The notes below the pieces were generated by a model that saw only the letters and a list, made by a program, of their open reading frames with translations, had not been told where the DNA came from and did no database searches. From positions 1 through 7,620 of the forward strand of contig CABVEG010000076.1 in NCBI GenBank assembly GCA_902497185.1: a DNA stretch of 7,620 bases, read 5' to 3'. Shown here piece after piece: positions 1 to 5,835 of the stretch. Both the position numbers and the translations under genes were made by a program. The DNA comes from an uncultured Eubacteriales bacterium (GTDB lineage: Bacteria > Bacillota > Clostridia > Lachnospirales > CAG-274). Position 1 is the first letter of the stretch. Each line of letters opens with the position of its first letter.

Positions 1-385
1 CATCTGCACAATCGGCAAAATTTTCAATGAACACTCTACCGCCTACATAGTAATACATAGCAACACCTGTATAAACCTGATGTTTTCTGCCTGAAAGCTC
101 TTTTAACATTCTTATTGCATCGTTTCTGTCCTTTGGCTTGCCTAAAATTTTATTATCCATAGCAACAATAGTGTCTGCTGCTACAATAACAGTATCCTTT
201 TCAGGCATTTCCTTGTCAAATACAGCGTCAGCCTTCCTTAATGAAAGTTCCATAACTATTTCAGCAGGTGTAAGATCTTTATCATAGCTTTCATCTGTGT
301 TGCATGTGGACACTCTAAATTCAAGTCCCACCTGTTTCATCAAATCAGAACGTCTAGGTGAGCCTGATGCCAATATAATATCCAT
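1..385 (-). CDS. maf: Maf family nucleoside triphosphate pyrophosphatase (partial, C-terminus outside window)
   Basis: The first 128 residues are present; the rest of this roughly 190-residue family lies beyond the left edge. Maf proteins hydrolyse non-canonical or modified nucleoside triphosphates to monophosphates in the cytoplasm (house-cleaning) and were first noted as septum-formation inhibitors. Visible family marks are the N-terminal phosphate-binding S-G-S-P-R-R at residues 7-12 after MDIILA, the T-D-E-S region at 30-33, the A-D-T-I-V motif with the likely catalytic Asp71, and the L-G-K-P-K-D stretch at 81-86. The ATG (385-383) is preceded by a strong AGGAGG Shine-Dalgarno (400-395) that overlaps the TAG stop of the upstream DUF4321 gene. 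The two are therefore almost certainly cotranscribed and probably translationally coupled. Family assignment is secure; the exact nucleotide substrate cannot be told from sequence. Confidence 0.95.
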   Translation of the reverse strand, partial: MDIILASGSPRRSDLMKQVGLEFRVSTCNTDESYDKDLTPAEIVMELSLRKADAVFDKEMPEKDTVIVAADTIVAMDNKILGKPKDRNDAIRMLKELSGRKHQVYTGVAMYYYVGGRVFIENFADCAD

Positions 386-398
386 TTACAAATTCCTC

Positions 399-653
399 CT
401 AAAAAAATTTCTTATAAATTATGCCTGAAATAAGCATACCAATAATACCGGCTATAGTAAAGCTTATGTGAAAGCCAAACTGTAAATATAAAAAGCCGAG
501 ATCAAGTACAAAAGGTTGTGTAAAGCCAATGGTTTTGCCATAATTAAGCCATAATAAGTATGGAACTTTTGCAGCTAGTGAGCCTAAAAAGCTTCCTATT
601 ATAAGTCCTGATATTAAAATCAGCAAAAATACAATTTGGGATTTGTTTTTCAT
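399..653 (-). CDS. DUF4321 small membrane protein
   Basis: An 84-residue hydrophobic protein with two predicted membrane segments, about residues 8-28 and 57-80. They are separated by a loop carrying G-K-T-I-G-F (39-44) and L-D-L-G-F-L-Y-L-Q-F-G-F (51-62), followed by a second hydrophobic span and a basic YKKFF end. The Y-G-K-(S/T)-I-G-F plus L-D-L-G pattern and the position directly upstream of maf match what I recall of the DUF4321 family in Clostridia; no function is known to me. The start ATG (653-651) has an AAAGGAA Shine-Dalgarno about seven bases upstream (667-661). The TAG stop lies inside the ribosome-binding site of maf. A role linked to Maf or to the cell envelope would be guesswork from neighbourhood only. 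Confidence 0.85.
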   Translation of the reverse strand: MKNKSQIVFLLILISGLIIGSFLGSLAAKVPYLLWLNYGKTIGFTQPFVLDLGFLYLQFGFHISFTIAGIIGMLISGIIYKKFF

Positions 654-705
654 TGGAATGTTCCTTTCTTGTTAGTTGCATTAATTTATATTTACACTAT
701 CCTAT

Positions 706-734
706 ATTTTAATAGAAACTTCCATTCTTTTCAA
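706..734 (-). promoter_or_regulatory. Sigma-A-type promoter for DUF4321-maf
   Basis: On the minus strand a -35 TTGAAA (734-729) and a -10 TAAAAT (711-706) are separated by exactly 17 bases, one mismatch each from consensus. They sit about 50 bases upstream of the DUF4321 start codon, in the right direction. Found by eye; no transcript data. Confidence 0.7.
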
Positions 735-742
735 GTCTTTTG

Positions 743-771
743 TTGAAATATGATTCATTTTAATTTATAAT
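743..771 (+). promoter_or_regulatory. Sigma-A-type promoter for the acyltransferase operon
   Basis: A -35 TTGAAA (743-748), a 17-base spacer and a perfect -10 TATAAT (766-771) lie just upstream of the acyltransferase gene. A start site near 778 would give a leader of about 25 bases containing the AGGAGA Shine-Dalgarno (793-798). The -35 element lies only about 9 bases from that of the minus-strand promoter, so the two polymerases could compete or share a regulator. Confidence 0.8.
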
Positions 772-803
772 AATAAATATGACTTTATTTATAGGAGAGT
801 ATT

Positions 804-2243
804 ATGTTATTTAATTCCTTTGATTTTATACTGTTTTTTATAGCAGTAGTAATACTTCATTACACACTTCCACATAAATGCAGATGGGTAATGCTTTTGA
901 TAGCAAGCTGTATTTTTTATATGTGTTGGAGAGCAGAGCTTATCGTTCTTATACTTTTTTCAACCTTTATTAACTGGGGAATATCTTTGCTTATTGACAG
1001 ACATAGAAAAAGTGGCAAACATCTTCTTATATTAAGCCTTATTATAAACTTTGGGCTGCTTTTTATATTTAAATATATGATGTTTATTAATCATACATTT
1101 ATGGCGTTTTATGAGTATATGGGGTGGAATTATCCTATTAATGACTTTAATATAATTCTGCCGATGGGTATTTCGTTTTATACATTTCAGGCAGCAAGCT
1201 ATACAATAGATATTTACAGAAATTCCTATAAGCCTGAAAGGAATTATTTTAAATTTACATTATTTGTTACATTTTTCCCACAGCTTGTAGCAGGTCCCAT
1301 TGAAAGGGCGGACAGGCTTTTGAATCAGCTTTTTACAGTTAAAAAGGTTAATGTAAATAACTTTTCGGCAGGCATTAAACTTATGATAATGGGCTATTTT
1401 AAGAAAATTGTAATTGCAGACAGAGCTGCTGTTCTTGTAGATGCCGTATTTAACAACTGTCAACAGTATACGGGATTGTCTTATATTATAGCGGCATTGT
1501 TTTTTACATTTCAAATATACGGAGATTTCAGCGGTTATAGTGATATAGCAAGAGGTTGTGCAAGAATACTTGGAATTGAGCTTATGTATAACTTTGACAG
1601 ACCATATTTTTCAAAAAGTATTAAGGAATTTTGGAGAAGATGGCATATTTCTCTTTCATCATGGCTTAGAGATTATGTTTATATTCCTTTAGGAGGAAGT
1701 AGATGCTCAAGATTAAGAAAATATTTTAATCTTATGGTTACGTTCCTTGTAAGTGGATTATGGCATGGCGCTAACTGGACTTATGTACTTTGGGGCGGCT
1801 TACACGGAGTATATCAGGTTATTGGCGATGTTAAAAATATGATTATACCAAAATGGGATAATTTTATTTTAAACGTTTTAAGAAGTATCATAACATTTAT
1901 ATTGGTTGTTTTTGCGTGGATAATATTCAGAGCAAATACAATAAGTGACAGTTTCTATATTATAAGCAATCTTTTTAATGATATAACAAAAATTGTGGAT
2001 ATTCAGTATATGTATGAAATTTTTAATAATTTAGGTTTACAGATGTATGAAATTATTATTGTTATTGGTGCTATAGCTGTCCTTGTGTTCAGCGAGGCTA
2101 TAAGTTTTAAACTTGATATTCATAAACTTATGGACAAAGCTCCTTTCGTTATAAGGTTTGCCTATTATTATATTCTTGTAATTATTATATTTGGAATGGG
2201 GGTGTTCTCAGGTGGAGGACAATTTATATACTTCCAGTTTTAA
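804..2243 (+). CDS. MBOAT family membrane-bound O-acyltransferase (AlgI/DltB type)
   Basis: A 479-residue polytopic membrane protein, hydrophobic throughout with about ten or more spans, the normal length for AlgI-like MBOAT proteins. Such proteins take an acyl group (acetyl, or D-alanyl in DltB) from a cytoplasmic donor and pass it across the membrane to a cell-surface polymer. Diagnostic stretches are P-Q-L-V-A-G-P-I-E-R at 159-168, Y-G-D-F-S-G-Y-S-D-I-A-R-G at 239-251, F-W-R-R-W-H-I-S-L-S-S-W-L-R-D-Y at 276-291, and the W-H-G-A-N-W block at 320-325, where His321 corresponds to the invariant MBOAT histidine. The protein ends in the F-I-Y-F-Q-F tail common in the AlgI group. The ATG has an AGGAGA ribosome site 5 bases upstream. 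It overlaps the next gene, an SGNH/DltD-like protein, by about 32 bases. No dltA or dltC is present here, so an acetyltransferase for a surface glycan is likelier than teichoic acid D-alanylation; the acceptor is unknown. Confidence 0.92.
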   Translation: MLFNSFDFILFFIAVVILHYTLPHKCRWVMLLIASCIFYMCWRAELIVLILFSTFINWGISLLIDRHRKSGKHLLILSLIINFGLLFIFKYMMFINHTFMAFYEYMGWNYPINDFNIILPMGISFYTFQAASYTIDIYRNSYKPERNYFKFTLFVTFFPQLVAGPIERADRLLNQLFTVKKVNVNNFSAGIKLMIMGYFKKIVIADRAAVLVDAVFNNCQQYTGLSYIIAALFFTFQIYGDFSGYSDIARGCARILGIELMYNFDRPYFSKSIKEFWRRWHISLSSWLRDYVYIPLGGSRCSRLRKYFNLMVTFLVSGLWHGANWTYVLWGGLHGVYQVIGDVKNMIIPKWDNFILNVLRSIITFILVVFAWIIFRANTISDSFYIISNLFNDITKIVDIQYMYEIFNNLGLQMYEIIIVIGAIAVLVFSEAISFKLDIHKLMDKAPFVIRFAYYYILVIIIFGMGVFSGGGQFIYFQF

Positions 2244-3258
2244 GGATATAGCTTTGTTTATAATAAAGGCTGTAATTTTTATTTGTTTTGTCATACCTGT
2301 TATTTATTATATAGGAAATAAGTATTCGGCAGCGTCAACTGAAAATAAAATAAACGGCTATAACCAAAGCCGGTGGGAAGAATTTTATTCTCTGCCTAAG
2401 AATAGCATAGATATGGTGTTTTTAGGTTCCTCCCATTCTTATTGTACCTTTGACCCGTTAATTGTTGATGAGGGACTTGGAACGAATAGCTATCAGCTTG
2501 GTATGCCTCTACAGCATCTTGATTCTACCTGTTATACTTTAAAGGAGGTTCTTAATTATCAAAGCCCAAAGGATGTTGTTCTTGAGGTTTATTGGGATAT
2601 GCTTGATGATGATTTTGAGCTTACACAGGCTGGCTATCTTTTTCAGGTGCTTAAAAACAAGGATTTGGAAAAAGAGTATATTAAAAATGTTTTTCCTTTA
2701 AGTGAAAAGGTAAAATATAATATAAATATATTCAGGTATCAGGCAGATTATTTTGCCTACAGAAATTCAAGGCTTAAGGAAAGGCTTGAAAATAACTATG
2801 GTGTTTTTACTCCTGCAGCAGCAAAGCAGGATGGGGTTGAAAAATACCGCTCCAAGGGCTATACCTACTGTAATTACAATATGCTTCCCGATGAGTTCGA
2901 TAAAACAAACCAGTTTAAGAATACTGACGGTAAGAAGTGGGAAGCAAGCTCTTCACAGCTTAAATATCTTAATGATATAATTAAAATTTGCAGTGAAAAA
3001 AACATAAGACTTACATTTGTAACCGCTCCGGTAGCAAATGTTTCTCTTGACTATATTAAGAACTATGATTTTATTCATAATTATATTCAGAAAATTGCTG
3101 ATGACAATGACATAAAATATCTGGATTACAATATAGTAAATAAGGATAAAACGTTGTTTTCAACAGAAAACTTCAGAGATGATGCACATTTGAATCACAG
3201 TGGTGTTGAAATTGCAGATAACTATTTTATAAAATGGTATAAAGAGAATTACAATTAA
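2212..3258 (+). CDS. Membrane-anchored SGNH/DltD-like protein, partner of the MBOAT acyltransferase
   Basis: A 348-residue protein with a short cytoplasmic N-terminus, one membrane segment (about residues 13-35) and an extracellular domain. Residues 69-76 (V-F-L-G-S-S-H-S) form a GDSL/SGNH block I with Ser74 as likely nucleophile. Near the C-terminus R-D-D-A-H-L-N (322-328) supplies the Asp323-x-x-His326 pair of block V. DltD and AlgX/AlgJ-type partners of MBOAT proteins have this architecture and finish or assist acyl transfer outside the membrane. I chose the GTG at 2212 because GGGGGTG (2198-2204) lies seven bases upstream. A TTG at 2191 lacks any ribosome site. A TTG at 2254 preceded by AAGGA (2242-2246) is a real alternative that would remove the overlap with the acyltransferase gene. 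Which polymer it modifies, or whether it acts as an esterase instead, cannot be decided from sequence. Confidence 0.82.
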   Translation: MEDNLYTSSFKDIALFIIKAVIFICFVIPVIYYIGNKYSAASTENKINGYNQSRWEEFYSLPKNSIDMVFLGSSHSYCTFDPLIVDEGLGTNSYQLGMPLQHLDSTCYTLKEVLNYQSPKDVVLEVYWDMLDDDFELTQAGYLFQVLKNKDLEKEYIKNVFPLSEKVKYNINIFRYQADYFAYRNSRLKERLENNYGVFTPAAAKQDGVEKYRSKGYTYCNYNMLPDEFDKTNQFKNTDGKKWEASSSQLKYLNDIIKICSEKNIRLTFVTAPVANVSLDYIKNYDFIHNYIQKIADDNDIKYLDYNIVNKDKTLFSTENFRDDAHLNHSGVEIADNYFIKWYKENYN

Positions 3259-3285
3259 TTGCGGCAATATTGTCGCAATTTTTTT
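3257..3285 (+). terminator. Intrinsic terminator of the acyltransferase operon
   Basis: A 10-bp stem (arms 3257-3266 and 3271-3280, one G-U pair) with loop ATAT is followed by an uninterrupted T-run reaching 3285. The 5' arm begins inside the TAA stop codon of the SGNH-like gene. It separates that operon from spoIIGA. Confidence 0.88.
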
Positions 3286-3301
3286 GTTGTCCTAAAGCCT
3301 G

Positions 3302-3337
3302 AATTATACAAAATTATACACTCCATACAATTATAAT
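3302..3337 (+). promoter_or_regulatory. Putative spoIIGA promoter with phased direct repeat
   Basis: A perfect -10 TATAAT (3332-3337) lies 30 bases upstream of the spoIIGA start, but no recognisable -35 hexamer sits 16-18 bases further up. Instead the nine-base word AATTATACA occurs twice (3302-3310 and 3312-3320), offset by ten bases, one helical turn. In Bacillus subtilis the spoIIG promoter has a badly spaced -35 and depends on Spo0A. A weak -35 here would fit activator dependence, but I see no convincing 0A box. Confidence 0.45.
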
Positions 3338-3367
3338 TAATTTAAGAAAAGTTCAGGTGGTGAGGTT

Positions 3368-4210
3368 ATGACGGTTGATATTTATGCTGATGAAATGGTA
3401 TTTATTAATTTTATTGTAAATACATTGGTTATTGAAATTACAAAAAAAATAGTGAAGGAAAGAGTAAATATTTTGAAACAAAGTATAATTGCATTTGTAG
3501 TTTCTTTGCTTTATACCTTGTTTGTAATTTCCGGTGTCAGAGGATATATTAATATATTTACAATGCTTTTGCTAAACACGTTTGAAATGGTTATTCTTTT
3601 TAAGCCTAAAAGTTTAATGGAGTGTATTAAGTATTCCTTAGCCTTTAAGGTGGGAGCTATGTGTGCAAACGGTTGTATATTCTTTTTGAGAGGATATTTA
3701 AAGGATGGATTTAATTATCTTGTGCTTATGCTTAGCTTTGTCATAACCTATTTATCTTACATAGTTCTTAATCTATTAAACAAAGATACGGAATATTACT
3801 CAATAGACATAATGTGCAGTGATAAAATAATAAATATTAATGCTCTTATGGATACGGGAAATTCTCTTGTTGAACCTATAAGCAGAAAACCCGTTATTGT
3901 GGCAGAATACAGTGCATTAAAGGAAATTTTGCCCTGTAAGCTGGTGGAAATATATGAAAACAAAAAAGAAAGTAATTTAATGGAAATAATATCTGCAATA
4001 TCGGAGGACAGCTTCAGAAACAGCTTGAGAATTATTCCCTTTAAAAGTGTAGGGAAAGAAAAGGGAATGATGATTGGTTTTGTTGCAGACAGTGTAAAAA
4101 TAGAAAATAATGTTATTAATAAGCCTGTTATAGGCATTTGCAGATTTAATTTAAGCAAAAGGGGCTTATACAATGCTTTAATTAGTCCTGAACACTTGGG
4201 AGGTATTTGA
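3368..4210 (+). CDS. spoIIGA: Sigma-E processing peptidase SpoIIGA
   Basis: A 280-residue protein (about 309 in B. subtilis) that cleaves the pro-sequence from pro-sigma-E in the mother cell after the SpoIIR signal from the forespore. The N-terminal half (residues about 8-138) holds roughly five membrane segments. The C-terminal half is the aspartic-protease-like domain, with the catalytic D-T-G-N-S at 162-166 (Asp162), the conserved R-I-I-P-F-K-S-V-G at 221-229 and a C-terminal A-L-I-S-P-E-H-L, like the A-L-x-x-P-x-x-L end of the family. The N-terminus M-T-V-D-I-Y-A-D is typical. The ATG is preceded by AGGTGG (3355-3360) with spacer seven, plus a closer GAGG. Its TGA stop abuts the ATG of sigE, which argues for coupled synthesis of protease and substrate. 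Identity is firm from motif plus neighbour. Confidence 0.95.
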   Translation: MTVDIYADEMVFINFIVNTLVIEITKKIVKERVNILKQSIIAFVVSLLYTLFVISGVRGYINIFTMLLLNTFEMVILFKPKSLMECIKYSLAFKVGAMCANGCIFFLRGYLKDGFNYLVLMLSFVITYLSYIVLNLLNKDTEYYSIDIMCSDKIININALMDTGNSLVEPISRKPVIVAEYSALKEILPCKLVEIYENKKESNLMEIISAISEDSFRNSLRIIPFKSVGKEKGMMIGFVADSVKIENNVINKPVIGICRFNLSKRGLYNALISPEHLGGI

Positions 4211-4918
4211 ATGGATGGAAAGGGTTGTTTGGAAAGATTTTTCCGTAAGTTTGCGGAGTGTGGACGTATATTTTATATTGGCGGAAGTGATATTCTGCCT
4301 GAGCCGCTAAGTCCTGATGAGGAGGGCTTGATTTTAAAAAGACTTGTGGAGAATAATGATGAGGCTGCAAGGGATATACTTATTGAAAGAAATTTAAGAT
4401 TAGTTGTGTACATAGCCAGAAAATTTGAAAATACAGGCATAAATGTTGAGGATTTAATATCTATTGGTACAATAGGTTTAATTAAGGCAATTAACACATT
4501 TAAACCTGAAAAAAATATCAAGCTTGCAACATATGCCTCAAGATGCATAGAAAATGAAATATTAATGCACCTTAGAAGGACTACAAAGACAAAAACAGAG
4601 GTTTCTATTGATGAGCCTCTAAATGTGGACTGGGAGGGCAATGAGCTGTTGCTTTCTGATATATTGGGCACTGATGTGGATATTATATACAGAGGTATAG
4701 AAGAAGAGGTTGATAAACAGCTTTTGAGAGCTGCTATACAAAAGTTAAGCGGCAGAGAAAAGGAAATAATTGAGCTTAGGTTTGGAATAGGTAAAAACGG
4801 AGAGGAAAAAACTCAAAAAGAGGTTGCTGATATTCTGGGAATAAGTCAGTCTTATATATCAAGACTTGAAAAGAAGATAATAGGAAGGCTTAGGAAGGAG
4901 ATAATGAAACTGGTATAA
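4211..4918 (+). CDS. sigE: RNA polymerase sporulation sigma factor sigma-E (pro-form)
   Basis: A 235-residue sigma-70 family factor directing early mother-cell transcription during sporulation. A short N-terminal pro-sequence of about 21 residues precedes Y-I-G-G-S-D at 22-27, which aligns with the processing site of B. subtilis pro-sigma-E (Y-I-G-G-S-E), so cleavage is expected near Phe21/Tyr22. Region 2 spans about 58-128, with the -10-reading T-Y-A-S-R-C-I-E-N-E at 107-116. The family-typical D-E-P-L-N-V-D-W-E-G-N-E-L-L-L-S-D stretch is at 134-150. Region 4 spans about 172-231, with the helix-turn-helix T-Q-K-E-V-A-D-I-L-G-I-S-Q-S-Y-I-S-R-L-E at 201-220. The ATG directly follows the spoIIGA TGA, and GGGAGGT (4198-4204) inside spoIIGA is its ribosome site. 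It is expressed inactive and activated by SpoIIGA. A terminator follows at once, so sigG is not in this operon. Confidence 0.97.
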   Translation: MDGKGCLERFFRKFAECGRIFYIGGSDILPEPLSPDEEGLILKRLVENNDEAARDILIERNLRLVVYIARKFENTGINVEDLISIGTIGLIKAINTFKPEKNIKLATYASRCIENEILMHLRRTTKTKTEVSIDEPLNVDWEGNELLLSDILGTDVDIIYRGIEEEVDKQLLRAAIQKLSGREKEIIELRFGIGKNGEEKTQKEVADILGISQSYISRLEKKIIGRLRKEIMKLV

Positions 4919-4923
4919 ATTTT

Positions 4924-4949
4924 GACCTGCTGAAAAGTAGGTCTTTTTT
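4924..4949 (+). terminator. Intrinsic terminator of spoIIGA-sigE
   Basis: An 8-bp stem GACCTGCT/AGTAGGTC (4924-4931 and 4936-4943, one G-U pair) closed by a GAAA tetraloop, followed by six T residues (4944-4949). It begins six bases after the sigE stop. Confidence 0.9.
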
Positions 4950-4951
4950 GG

Positions 4952-4980
4952 TTGAAATTTTGAATGTTATATAGTATACT
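4952..4980 (+). promoter_or_regulatory. Sigma-A-type promoter upstream of the GNAT gene
   Basis: A -35 TTGAAA (4952-4957) and a -10 TATACT (4975-4980) are 17 bases apart, immediately after the sigE terminator. Predicted start is near 4987, about 200 bases ahead of the GNAT start codon. I find no better promoter closer to that gene, so it may drive both the short reading frame at 4993-5147 and the acetyltransferase. Confidence 0.6.
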
Positions 4981-4992
4981 AAATATATTAGA

Positions 4993-5147
4993 ATGAACAC
5001 AATCTATAAACTGTAAGCAGTTCGTTGGCAGATGAATATTTGAATAAAATGAAACTTTCAAAATATGATATAGCAGAATATATCAATGTTATTGACAAGT
5101 GTCGGGAATATGAAAAGGCTTTAAATCATTTTATTGTAAAATATTGA
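4993..5147 (+). pseudogene. Possible broken or remnant small reading frame
   Basis: An ATG at 4993 opens a seven-codon peptide ending in TAA at 5014. In the frame one base back, an open stretch from 5010 runs to a TGA at 5145-5147. It encodes a coherent, charged helical sequence that includes K-L-S-K-Y-D-I-A-E-Y-I and ends in a Phe-Ile-Val-Lys-Tyr tail. One extra A in the AAA at 5008-5010 would fuse the two into a single protein of about 51 residues. The internal ATG at 5049 would give 32 residues. Neither ATG has a ribosome-binding site, and the predicted transcript start is only about six bases before the first. I do not recognise the sequence. It may be a decayed gene, the tail of a lost gene, or chance coding-like sequence. 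Confidence 0.3.
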
Positions 5148-5189
5148 GAAACTAAAAAATTTAATAAACTACAGCAAGTGGAGGTTACT

Positions 5190-5699
5190 ATGGTTAGAAA
5201 AGCTATGTTAGAAGATATAGATGGTGTTGAAAAGAATTATATAGATTTATTACTTTATGAAAAAGAGCATGGTGCTTTTACAGTATGGGAGATGGGTGTT
5301 TATCCGACAAGAGAAACTGCTGAAAAAGCTTTATCAACCGGCAGTTTATATGTAATTGAGCAAAAAGGTGAAATTTGTGCAAGTATGATTCTAAATCAGA
5401 TTCAGCCTGAGGAATACAATAAAATTAAATGGAAATATGACGTAAAACAGAAAGAAGCTGCGGTTGTTCATTTATTGTGTGTTTCACCATTTAAAAAGTG
5501 GTGCGGATTTGGAACGGAAATGATTAAATTTGCTGTTCAGAAAGGAAAGGAGCTTAATTGTAAAGCTATCAGGTTAGATACAGGGTTACAAAATAAGCCT
5601 GCCATAGCTCTATATACAAAACTGGGTTTTGAGCTTGCAGGAACTGCAAATATGGCAATAGGAGGCGTAATTGAGCATAGTAACCATCTTTTTTTTTGA
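5190..5699 (+). CDS. GNAT family N-acetyltransferase
   Basis: A 169-residue single-domain GNAT enzyme, expected to move an acetyl group from acetyl-CoA to an amine of unknown substrate in the cytoplasm. The N-terminus carries the family pattern of motif C/D (V-R-K-A-M-L-E-D-I-D at 2-11). The Y-P-T-R-E-T-A-E-K-A-L block (38-48) is typical of one common Firmicutes GNAT subgroup. Motif A is L-L-C-V-S-P-F-K-K-W-C-G-F-G (95-108), whose K-x-x-G-x-G (K103-G108) loop binds CoA pyrophosphate. Motif B is N-K-P-A-I-A-L-Y-T-K-L-G-F (135-147). I chose the ATG at 5190 because GTGGAGG (5178-5184) sits five bases ahead as its ribosome site; the GTG inside that site is not credible as a start. The gene ends in a run of nine T residues (5689-5697), and the C-terminus depends on its exact length. 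No terminator is evident after it. Confidence 0.88.
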   Translation: MVRKAMLEDIDGVEKNYIDLLLYEKEHGAFTVWEMGVYPTRETAEKALSTGSLYVIEQKGEICASMILNQIQPEEYNKIKWKYDVKQKEAAVVHLLCVSPFKKWCGFGTEMIKFAVQKGKELNCKAIRLDTGLQNKPAIALYTKLGFELAGTANMAIGGVIEHSNHLFF

Positions 5700-5756
5700 A
5701 TTGAAAATATGATAATTGCTGTTTTGACATAAAAAAATAATCAGTGTTTCCTAATT

Positions 5757-5765
5757 TGGTATACT
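5757..5765 (+). promoter_or_regulatory. Weak candidate extended -10 promoter
   Basis: TGG followed by TATACT (5760-5765) forms an extended -10 element, but no -35 hexamer lies at the right distance; the TTGACA at 5724-5729 is 30 bases away. It could be a second start for the T-box transcript. Apart from this and the promoter at 5801-5829, nothing else is recognisable in 5700-5835. Confidence 0.25.
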
Positions 5766-5800
5766 TTACATAAAAATGCTAAAAATAGTTTAAAAAGTGC

Positions 5801-5829
5801 TTGAAATGGTAAATAAAATATGTTAAAAT
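5801..5829 (+). promoter_or_regulatory. Promoter of the T-box/AspRS operon
   Basis: A -35 TTGAAA (5801-5806), a 17-base spacer and a -10 TAAAAT (5824-5829) are strengthened by an upstream TG (5821-5822) forming an extended -10. Predicted start near 5836 places it just before the first helix of the T-box leader. A seven-base inverted repeat (AGTGCTT 5796-5802, AAGCACT 5830-5836) brackets the promoter. Confidence 0.8.
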
Positions 5830-5835
5830 AAGCAC

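Noticed and set aside
2191..2211. TTG at 2191 as the start of the SGNH-like gene
   Set aside because: No Shine-Dalgarno precedes it, and it would deepen the overlap with the acyltransferase gene without adding recognisable sequence.
3271..3277. TGTCGCA resembles a Spo0A box (TGNCGAA) upstream of spoIIGA
   Set aside because: It has a mismatch at a conserved position and is fully explained as the 3' arm of the preceding terminator hairpin.
3796..4173. Minus-strand open frame opposite spoIIGA
   Set aside because: It is antisense to a conserved protease domain; its hydrophobic look follows from the complementary codons.
4273..4671. Long open frame on the minus strand opposite sigE
   Set aside because: It lies wholly within the secure sigE gene, has no ribosome site or family likeness, and is a shadow of the real coding frame.
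5092..5126. TTGACA at 5092-5097 as a dedicated promoter for the GNAT gene
   Set aside because: No -10 hexamer lies 16-19 bases downstream; the nearest TTAAAT is 23 bases away.
5178..5189. GTG at 5178 as the start of the GNAT gene
   Set aside because: The GTG is part of the GTGGAGG ribosome-binding site for the ATG at 5190, and the added four residues are not family-like.
5724..5765. TTGACA at 5724-5729 paired with TATACT at 5760-5765 as one promoter
   Set aside because: The spacing of 30 bases is far outside the sigma-A range.
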